A DNA stretch of 5,083 nucleotides from Candidatus Aminicenantota bacterium (GTDB taxonomy: Bacteria > Acidobacteriota > Aminicenantia > UBA2199), in the NCBI GenBank assembly GCA_030639705.1, contig DAOWKX010000115.1:1-5083 (forward strand), written 5' to 3'. A program made the translations under genes and the position numbers. The notes beneath the pieces were generated by a model that saw only the letters and a list, made by a program, of their open reading frames with translations, searched no databases and had not been told where the DNA came from. Below are positions 1-3,867 of this stretch, piece after piece; position 1 is the first letter of the stretch; the number at the start of each line of letters is the position of its first letter.

Positions 1-24
1 AACAAGACGAACCAGACGAACAAT
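1..24 (+). repeat. Extragenic repeat unit, copy 1 (cut by window edge)
   Basis: This 24-bp sequence is repeated exactly at 115-138. Its core, acgaaccagacgaac, is itself a near-duplication of gacgaac. An inverted, degenerate relative lies at 51-80. The copy starts at the first base of the window, so its true left boundary is unknown; copy 2 is preceded by aact, which would be off the edge here. It probably belongs to a dispersed intergenic repeat family, which is an inference from the local copies only. Confidence 0.75.
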
Positions 25-63
25 ATAATGGGTTTAATATAAAAAAACCAATTGTTCGTTTTT
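16..63 (+). terminator. Hairpin followed by T-run, possible rho-independent terminator
   Basis: The arms acgaacaat (16-24) and attgttcgt (51-59) are perfectly complementary. Inside them an inner stem pairs ggttt (31-35) with aaacc (45-49). A run of five T (59-63) follows the outer stem. This could end a plus-strand transcript coming from left of the window. The arms are also parts of the local repeat family, so the hairpin may simply reflect two repeat copies in opposite orientation. Confidence 0.3.
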
Positions 64-80
64 GTTAGTTTTGTTCGTTG
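51..80 (-). repeat. Extragenic repeat unit, inverted degenerate copy
   Basis: Read on the minus strand this segment matches the copy at 115-138 and its left flank in two blocks, actaacaa and acgaacaat, with about nine bases missing between them. It therefore faces the two exact direct copies. With copy 2 it forms a nested dyad: 51-59 pairs with 130-138, 62-68 with 113-119, and 77-81 with 109-113, around an AT-rich centre. Confidence 0.55.
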
Positions 81-114
81 CTAATAAAGATTATAAAGAA
101 AAAGATTTGCAACT

Positions 115-138
115 AACAAGACGAACCAGACGAACAAT
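115..138 (+). repeat. Extragenic repeat unit, copy 2
   Basis: This is an exact 24-bp copy of bases 1-24. It is preceded by gcaact and followed by a short stretch (139-188) in which the word tcggat is repeated in tandem (about 148-160). No gene could be supported between 1 and 188; the region holds these repeats and the 3' flank of the ABC transporter gene. Confidence 0.75.
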
Positions 139-188
139 TATGAATATCGGATTTCGGATTTGGTTTCTTCTGACTCCAGAGCTGTAAT

Positions 189-977
189 TTAGATGATAAA
201 TTTGGAATAGAGCAAATTAATCTGATCTACGGGCCCCTGTTCGATAATTTTTCCTTTTTTTATCACAGCAACAAAATCCGCCAGGGTGCTGACCCTTTTT
301 AAATGATGAGATATATATAAAATCCCAATATTAAGTTTTTTAAAAACAAATCGAAATTCATCCATGAGCCGAGAGGCCATGATTTCATCCAGTGAGGAAA
401 AAGGTTCATCTAATATGACAAATTCCGGCTCCAGAACCAGCGATCTGGCCAGCGCAATGCGCTGTAATTCCCCTCCTGATAATTCTGACGGATATCGCTT
501 TAAAAAGGAGTGGGGGATGTTGATGAGCTCCATGACCTGGTTTATTATATTTTTAATCTCCTGTCTGCTCTTCCTGGCCACTTTTAAGGGATCCGCTATT
601 ATTTTATAGATAGAAAAAGCCGGGTTGACTGCTAAAAAAGGATTTTGAAACAAAATCTGATTTTTTTGTCTGAAGGAATTGATCTCGATTGAATCCAATT
701 TTTCTTTCTTATAGGATATGTCACCGGAATCAAAACTCTCCAGTTTCATTAAGATTTTAGCCAGGGTGGATTTGCCGGAACCGGAATGACCGACCAGTGC
801 ATTTATTTTATGATCATATAATGATATGTTTAGCCCATCTAATGCGGGAATCTGCTCTTTTTTTCTTCCGGGTAATTTTTTTTGGTAAAACTTTTTAACA
901 TTCTGACACTCAAACCGAATCGGGAGCTTGTCAGAGCCGGGGGGAGGTTGGCGTGATTGTTCGTTTGGACTGCTCAT
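189..977 (-). CDS. ABC transporter ATP-binding protein, peptide/nickel (Dpp/Opp/Nik) type
   Basis: This is a 262-residue cytoplasmic ATPase subunit that would power substrate movement through a membrane permease pair. All nucleotide-binding motifs are present: Walker A GHSGSGKST (63-71), Q-loop Gln111 in LFQNP, signature LSGGE (166-170), Walker B ending in Asp190-Glu191, D-loop SSLD (194-197) and H-loop His224 in YISHH. The LFQNPFLAVNPAF stretch after the Q-loop resembles the FQDPxxSLNP pattern of the DppF/OppF/NikE group, which is the basis for the subfamily call. The length fits NikE-like ATPases; the C-terminal extension of many oligopeptide ATPases is absent. The first 20 or so residues are polar and proline-rich and precede the fold. 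The ribosome binding site is weak. The gene lies 19 bp after fxsA on the same strand and is probably cotranscribed with it. No permease or solute-binding gene is in view, so the substrate cannot be named; a stand-alone or export-related ATPase is also possible. Confidence 0.88.
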   Translation of the reverse strand: MSSPNEQSRQPPPGSDKLPIRFECQNVKKFYQKKLPGRKKEQIPALDGLNISLYDHKINALVGHSGSGKSTLAKILMKLESFDSGDISYKKEKLDSIEINSFRQKNQILFQNPFLAVNPAFSIYKIIADPLKVARKSRQEIKNIINQVMELINIPHSFLKRYPSELSGGELQRIALARSLVLEPEFVILDEPFSSLDEIMASRLMDEFRFVFKKLNIGILYISHHLKRVSTLADFVAVIKKGKIIEQGPVDQINLLYSKFII

Positions 978-996
978 GAAACAGGATGAATATCAG

Positions 997-1455
997 CTAT
1001 TGCATGATTTCTGGTTTATCATTGGAATTGTCTTCCGGGTCGATGTCAGTATCGTAGACATTAAAATCATATTTTTTCCAGTAACCGGTTTTAATCTTTT
1101 TCTCCAGGTAAGACAGGGCAATATTGGAATAGAATGCCCTGGAGAAGGGAAGGATAAGAGAGAAGCCAACCAGGTCGGTGATGAATCCCGGGGTAATGAG
1201 CATGATACCGCCGGTTAAAATCAAAATTCCCTCAATCATTTCCTGTCCGGGTATTTTTCCCTGATTTAAAGAATTTCGGATTTTTGAAATGATTCCGGCT
1301 CCCTGGGATCTGGCAAAAGCAGCACCTAAAATTCCGGTCAGGATAACAATCAGGATGGTGGTTTCTGTGCCCAGATATTTCCCCAGTTTTATCAGCACAT
1401 AGAGCTCAACCAGGGGAACAAATACAAATATGAGCAGAAGCTTGGAAAATGTCAT
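997..1455 (-). CDS. fxsA: FxsA family membrane protein
   Basis: This is a 152-residue inner-membrane protein of the FxsA family. The family is named for the E. coli gene whose overexpression relieves F-plasmid exclusion of phage T7; its biochemical role is unknown. Visible family features in order are a hydrophobic segment with the P-x-x-E pattern (about 4-24, PLVEL at 14-18), Gly-rich helix KLGKYLGTETTILIVILTG (about 23-41), an ARSQG motif (48-52), the KIPGQEM turn before a third hydrophobic segment (about 74-93), and the hallmark PGFITD (89-94) followed by LPFSR. The last 35 residues are polar and acidic and probably cytoplasmic. The ATG is preceded on its strand by a modest AAGAG about six bases upstream. 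It is the first gene of a likely two-gene unit with the ABC ATPase. Family membership is clear; any link to phage exclusion here is not shown. Confidence 0.9.
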   Translation of the reverse strand: MTFSKLLLIFVFVPLVELYVLIKLGKYLGTETTILIVILTGILGAAFARSQGAGIISKIRNSLNQGKIPGQEMIEGILILTGGIMLITPGFITDLVGFSLILPFSRAFYSNIALSYLEKKIKTGYWKKYDFNVYDTDIDPEDNSNDKPEIMQ

Positions 1456-1468
1456 TTTAGCTCTTATA

Positions 1469-1502
1469 AATACTATAACAAAAAGACCAAAATAACAATA
1501 TG
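1469..1502 (-). promoter_or_regulatory. Weak candidate promoter for the fxsA-ABC unit
   Basis: On the minus strand upstream of fxsA there is a TTGTTA box followed, after about 15 bases, by TATAGT, with further AT-rich sequence before the start codon. The spacing is shorter than the usual 17, so this is only a tentative call. The rest of the 128-bp gap (1456-1583) shows no clear hairpin-plus-T terminator for the small gene upstream, so readthrough from it is possible. Confidence 0.25.
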
Positions 1503-1583
1503 AAAGTTAAACAATGAGTGATTATGGTCTGAAGAGAGGCTAATTGGAAGAAATAATGGTTAAAAATAGACCTGGATTTTCAA

Positions 1584-1775
1584 TCAAATGCGTAGATTTT
1601 CAATATGGTTGTGGACATCTTTTAAATTTTTATAGAGGTGCTTTTCTTCGCCTTCCGTTACCTCGTAGATGATTGACCCGTTCTGATAATCAGTGATTTT
1701 GGTAATTTTCATTTTATCCGATGATGGAATTCCGCTGGATAATTTTTCGAATTTTTTAATGGGTGTTAATTGCAT
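1584..1775 (-). CDS. Small hypothetical protein, 63 residues
   Basis: I do not recognise a family. The 63-residue product has no signal peptide or membrane segment and is likely a small cytoplasmic protein. The middle (about 22-43) alternates polar and hydrophobic residues, with ITKITDY and SIIYEVTEG, and looks like a beta-hairpin. The end (about 46-62, containing YKNLKDVHNHIENL) looks like an amphipathic helix. Support for a real gene comes from GAGGAG ending five bases before the ATG on its strand (1781-1786), which is among the best ribosome binding sites in the window. It is transcribed divergently from the S24 repressor gene and shares a 191-bp AT-rich control region with it, so it may be a target of that repressor. 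This is inferred from layout only. Readthrough into fxsA is possible, but the 128-bp gap makes a single operon uncertain. Confidence 0.62.
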   Translation of the reverse strand: MQLTPIKKFEKLSSGIPSSDKMKITKITDYQNGSIIYEVTEGEEKHLYKNLKDVHNHIENLRI

Positions 1776-1780
1776 CTTTT

Positions 1781-1786
1781 CTCCTC
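1781..1786 (-). promoter_or_regulatory. Strong ribosome binding site of the 63-residue protein
   Basis: The plus-strand bases ctcctc read GAGGAG on the minus strand and end five bases before the ATG at 1775. This near-consensus site fixes the start codon and is the main argument that the small frame is translated. Confidence 0.7.
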
Positions 1787-1830
1787 ATCTTATTTTTATA
1801 TGACATTTTATCTCATTAATTTAAAAAAAA

Positions 1831-1845
1831 ATTATAAATTATAAT
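1831..1845. promoter_or_regulatory. Palindrome 1, candidate repressor operator
   Basis: The 15-mer ATTATAAATTATAAT has perfect 7-bp arms (ATTATAA/TTATAAT) around one central base. It is identical to palindrome 2 at 1894-1908, and the shared identity extends two bases to the left (1829-1845 and 1892-1908). It lies between the small gene and the repressor gene. Assigning it to the neighbouring repressor is an inference. Confidence 0.45.
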
Positions 1846-1859
1846 GCTGTATATATAAA
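1831..1859 (-). promoter_or_regulatory. Candidate promoter of the 63-residue protein gene, overlapping palindrome 1
   Basis: Read on the minus strand, TTTATA (1859-1854) and a perfect TATAAT (1836-1831) are separated by 17 bases. Transcription would begin near 1824, about 38 bases before the ribosome binding site. The TATAAT is one arm of palindrome 1, so a protein bound there would block it. Because the region is almost all A and T, chance matches to TATAAT are common; the exact 17-base spacing is the main support. Confidence 0.4.
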
Positions 1860-1893
1860 ATAATATAAAATATAATAAAAATCAACAAAATAA

Positions 1894-1908
1894 ATTATAA
1901 ATTATAAT
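1894..1908. promoter_or_regulatory. Palindrome 2, candidate repressor operator
   Basis: This is an identical copy of the 15-bp palindrome at 1831-1845. The centres (1838 and 1901) are 63 bp apart, which is six turns at 10.5 bp per turn and would place both sites on the same face of the helix. It ends five bases before the candidate -35 box of the repressor promoter. Confidence 0.45.
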
Positions 1909-1912
1909 TTTA

Positions 1913-1943
1913 TTGAAAAAATAATATTTTATTGCAATATTAT
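1913..1943 (+). promoter_or_regulatory. Candidate promoter of the S24 repressor gene with overlapping dyads
   Basis: TTGAAA (1913-1918) and TATTAT (1938-1943) each match five of six consensus bases, with a somewhat long 19-base spacer. TATAGT at 1941-1946 is an alternative -10. The inverted repeat ATAATATT (1921-1928)/AATATTAT (1936-1943) and the perfect palindrome TATTGCAATA (1930-1939) sit over the spacer and -10 box. That placement would suit autorepression. The AT-richness of the area limits confidence. Confidence 0.4.
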
Positions 1944-1955
1944 AGTAGAGTAAAA

Positions 1956-1961
1956 AAGGAG
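1956..1961 (+). promoter_or_regulatory. Ribosome binding site of the S24 repressor gene
   Basis: AAGGAG ends five bases before the ATG at 1967, a near-ideal arrangement that fixes the start codon. Confidence 0.75.
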
Positions 1962-1966
1962 AAAAT

Positions 1967-2683
1967 ATGACTTATGATGAATTGCAGGATATTATTAAAA
2001 ACAATATCAGGACGATCATCAAAGATCGATTCTCCAATAAAAAGAAATTTGCCAAATTTGTGGGTATAGACAGGGCCACCATTTACCAGGCTGTTGATAC
2101 TCCCTCTAAAAGAGATTTTAACCTTAATCACCTGTATTTGATGTCCCGGAGTCTGAACATTCCGCTCTATAATTTAGTATTTTCAGAAGCCTTAACCCCA
2201 GGCTCAACAGTCGATGAAATGATGGACAAGGCCCATGAGTTCAAAGAAAAGTTCCAGATGGTACCTGAGATAGAGCCGATTGCCTGCGGAAACCTGTCCA
2301 ATATATCAGCTAACAATATCATTGATTATAAGGTTTTTAACAAACCATATATGAAAGAAACCTTTAAACCCTTCATTACCCGTGCCAGCGGTGATTCCAT
2401 GGAGCCCACCATTCAGCAGGGGGATTTGGTTCTCTTTGATCGAAATCCGGACCGGTTGATAAAACCCACGGATGCGCATATATATATAATCAACACTACT
2501 CCTTTTTCCGAAGACATTTCTCTCACCATCAAGCGGGTGATTGTGAAAGAAAAGGACATCTGGTTGATTCCGGATAACACCCAGTACCGGGCAGAGATTA
2601 TTGAGATGGATGAAAAATCCTCCCCGCTTCAATATGTGTTGGGCGTGGCCATCTGGATCGGAAAAGAGTTGAAAAAAGGATAA
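1967..2683 (+). CDS. LexA/CI-like repressor: helix-turn-helix plus S24 self-cleaving peptidase domain
   Basis: This is a 238-residue DNA-binding regulator. Residues about 26-66 form an XRE-like helix-turn-helix (KKFAKFVGIDRATIYQAV followed by a helix with LYLMSRSLNIP). A linker (about 75-100) leads to the S24 domain. The catalytic Ser144 lies in SGDSMEPT (141-148), and Lys189 in TIKRV is the expected general base of the Ser-Lys dyad. The probable cleavage bond is Cys107-Gly108 in IACGN; Cys-Gly is the bond used by UmuD, while LexA and lambda CI usually use Ala-Gly. By family, such proteins are inactivated by RecA-stimulated self-cleavage after DNA damage, so this is likely a damage-responsive repressor. 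The N-terminus does not look like the winged helix of classical LexA, so it is closer to phage-type repressors. Divergent from the 63-residue protein gene, it probably represses that gene and itself through the palindromes at 1831-1943. No phage structural or integration gene is in view. The domain calls are firm; the targets are inferred. Confidence 0.9.
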   Translation: MTYDELQDIIKNNIRTIIKDRFSNKKKFAKFVGIDRATIYQAVDTPSKRDFNLNHLYLMSRSLNIPLYNLVFSEALTPGSTVDEMMDKAHEFKEKFQMVPEIEPIACGNLSNISANNIIDYKVFNKPYMKETFKPFITRASGDSMEPTIQQGDLVLFDRNPDRLIKPTDAHIYIINTTPFSEDISLTIKRVIVKEKDIWLIPDNTQYRAEIIEMDEKSSPLQYVLGVAIWIGKELKKG

Positions 2684-2687
2684 AAAG

Positions 2688-2709
2688 AGATAAATATAAA
2701 AATTTATCT
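2688..2709. repeat. AT-rich inverted repeat after the repressor gene
   Basis: Perfect 8-bp arms AGATAAAT (2688-2695) and ATTTATCT (2702-2709) enclose a six-base loop, starting five bases after the repressor stop codon. The stem has one G-C pair per arm and no following T-run, so it is a poor rho-independent terminator. It could slow polymerase, protect the transcript end or be a protein-binding dyad. Confidence 0.4.
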
Positions 2710-2713
2710 TGCA

Positions 2714-2743
2714 TTAATCCCATACTTTGTTTTAAAATATAAT
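2714..2743 (+). promoter_or_regulatory. Candidate carAB promoter
   Basis: A perfect TATAAT lies at 2738-2743. The best -35 at acceptable spacing is TTAATC (2714-2719), only three of six matches, 18 bases upstream. The predicted start would be near 2750, giving a leader of about 38 bases before the ATG at 2788. A weak -35 suggests either an activator or low basal use. No long attenuator leader fits in the space. Confidence 0.4.
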
Positions 2744-2755
2744 GTCTGTTAGACA
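2743..2755. promoter_or_regulatory. Dyad at the likely carAB transcription start
   Basis: TGTCT and AGACA are perfect 5-bp arms around GTT. The dyad begins at the last base of the TATAAT box and covers the expected start site, a typical place for a repressor operator. The regulator is unknown. Confidence 0.3.
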
Positions 2756-2768
2756 AAAACTTCCCATG

Positions 2769-2783
2769 ATTGAGAGACTCAAT
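2769..2783 (+). promoter_or_regulatory. Leader hairpin enclosing the carA ribosome binding site
   Basis: ATTGAG (2769-2774) pairs with CTCAAT (2778-2783) around a three-base loop, ending four bases before the ATG at 2788. The only Shine-Dalgarno-like sequence, GAGAG (2772-2776), lies in the left arm and loop. In the mRNA this small hairpin could reduce access to the site or shorten the effective 11-base spacing to the ATG. Confidence 0.35.
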
Positions 2784-2787
2784 ATTT

Positions 2788-3867
2788 ATGGAATTTGCAA
2801 ATCGATCAGTTAAACTTATTCTAGAAGATGGAACTATATTTAAGGGATATTCTTTTGGTGCCGCAAAAAATGTAAGTGGTGAAGTGGTATTTAATACCGG
2901 TATGGTAGGATATCCTGAAACCCTAACTGATCCATCTTATAAAGGTCAAATACTGGTTTTTACCTGCCCTCTAATTGGAAATTATGGAGTTCCTGGAGAT
3001 GAAAAAGAAAATGATTTATTTAAATATTTTGAGTCTGACCGTATCCAAGTCCTTGGTTTGGTGGTGTCCGATTATTCATTTGATTATTCTCACTGGAATG
3101 CCAAAAGATCATTAGCTGAGTGGTTAATAGAACATAATATTCCGGCCCTTTTTGGAGTAGATACCAGAGCTTTAACTAAGAGACTGCGAGAGAAAGGAAC
3201 CATGCCCGGTAAGATTATCTGTGATGATAGCCTTGATATTGATTTTTTTGATCCTAATAAAAAAAACCTGGTAGCAGAAGTCAGTGTAAAAGAACCCCTA
3301 TTTTATAAAAAAGGGAAAAGAAAAATTGCTGTGATTGATTGTGGTGTTAAGAATAATATTATTAGGGCATTCTTGAAAAGGGATATTACAATAATCAGAG
3401 TCCCCTGGAATTATGACTTCTCTAAAGAAAGAATAGATGGTATTTTAATATCAAATGGTCCTGGTGATCCTATGATGTGTGAGGAAACCATAAAGAATGT
3501 ACGAAAAACCTTGTCACTCAATATTCCCATTCTGGGGATTTGTTTAGGATCCCAGATATTAGGCCTGGCTGCCGGTGCCAAAACTTATAAACTTAAGTAT
3601 GGACACCGGAGTCAAAATCAGCCCTGCAAGGAGAGTGGTACCAAGAGGTGTTATATTACTTCCCAAAATCATGGTTATGCTATAGATTCAGAAACTCTTC
3701 CTCAGGATTGGCGGGAGTGGTTTGTTAACAACAATGATCAAACCAATGAAGGAATCATTCATATGTCAAAACCCTTCTTTGGAACCCAGTTTCATCCTGA
3801 GGCCTCACCGGGTCCGGAAGATACTGAATTTTTATTTGATATGTTTTTAAGAGCAATGATGTCATGA
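2788..3867 (+). CDS. carA: Carbamoyl phosphate synthetase, small (glutaminase) subunit
   Basis: CarA hydrolyses glutamine and passes ammonia to CarB, which makes carbamoyl phosphate for pyrimidine and arginine synthesis in the cytoplasm. Counting from this ATG (359 residues), the CarA-specific N-terminal domain (about 8-150) contains LILEDGTIFKGYSFG, FNTGMVGYPETLTDPSY and GVDTRALT. The class I glutamine amidotransferase domain (about 178-355) has nucleophile Cys252 in GICLGSQ and the partners His336 and Glu338 in FHPEASPG; SQNHGYA is also present. Where enterobacterial CarA has GHQ after the nucleophile loop and a GGNHP-type segment, this protein has GSQ and RSQNQPC. Those features, with TLPQDW, NEGIIH and DTEFLFD, resemble the Bacteroidetes and eukaryotic CAD/CPS1 type. 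The frame is also open from a TTG at 2770 (365 residues), but the ATG gives a more typical N-terminus and has the nearer ribosome binding site. The gene overlaps carB by ATGA. Confidence 0.95.
   Translation: MEFANRSVKLILEDGTIFKGYSFGAAKNVSGEVVFNTGMVGYPETLTDPSYKGQILVFTCPLIGNYGVPGDEKENDLFKYFESDRIQVLGLVVSDYSFDYSHWNAKRSLAEWLIEHNIPALFGVDTRALTKRLREKGTMPGKIICDDSLDIDFFDPNKKNLVAEVSVKEPLFYKKGKRKIAVIDCGVKNNIIRAFLKRDITIIRVPWNYDFSKERIDGILISNGPGDPMMCEETIKNVRKTLSLNIPILGICLGSQILGLAAGAKTYKLKYGHRSQNQPCKESGTKRCYITSQNHGYAIDSETLPQDWREWFVNNNDQTNEGIIHMSKPFFGTQFHPEASPGPEDTEFLFDMFLRAMMS

Noticed and set aside
1..138. CRISPR array
   Set aside because: There are only two exact copies, an inverted relative lies between them, spacing is irregular, and no cas gene is in view.
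364..609. Open frame of 81 codons on the plus strand
   Set aside because: It lies wholly inside the ABC ATPase gene on the opposite strand, which has complete motifs; the product shows no family features.
928..1218. Open frame of 96 codons on the plus strand
   Set aside because: It is antisense to the ABC ATPase start and to fxsA, both well supported, and has no recognisable domain.
1575..1604. 10-bp direct repeat gattttcaat at 1575-1584 and 1595-1604
   Set aside because: It is short, AT-rich and overlaps the end of the small gene; chance is a sufficient explanation.
1940..2131. Open frame of 63 codons on the minus strand
   Set aside because: It is antisense to the repressor's start and helix-turn-helix, and lacks a ribosome binding site comparable to its neighbours.
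2306..2632. Open frame of 108 codons on the minus strand
   Set aside because: It is antisense to the S24 peptidase domain, whose conserved motifs show which strand is coding.
1584..2683. Classical toxin-antitoxin pair
   Set aside because: The genes are divergent rather than in one operon, the regulator is a full S24 repressor, and the small protein matches no toxin that I recognise.
1967..2683. Prophage immunity region
   Set aside because: The repressor is phage-like, but no integrase, Cro-like gene, structural gene or attachment site is visible; the downstream neighbour is carAB.
2684..2787. PyrR-type attenuator or riboswitch ahead of carAB
   Set aside because: The gap is only about 100 bases and lacks antiterminator/terminator alternatives with a T-run; only short dyads are present.
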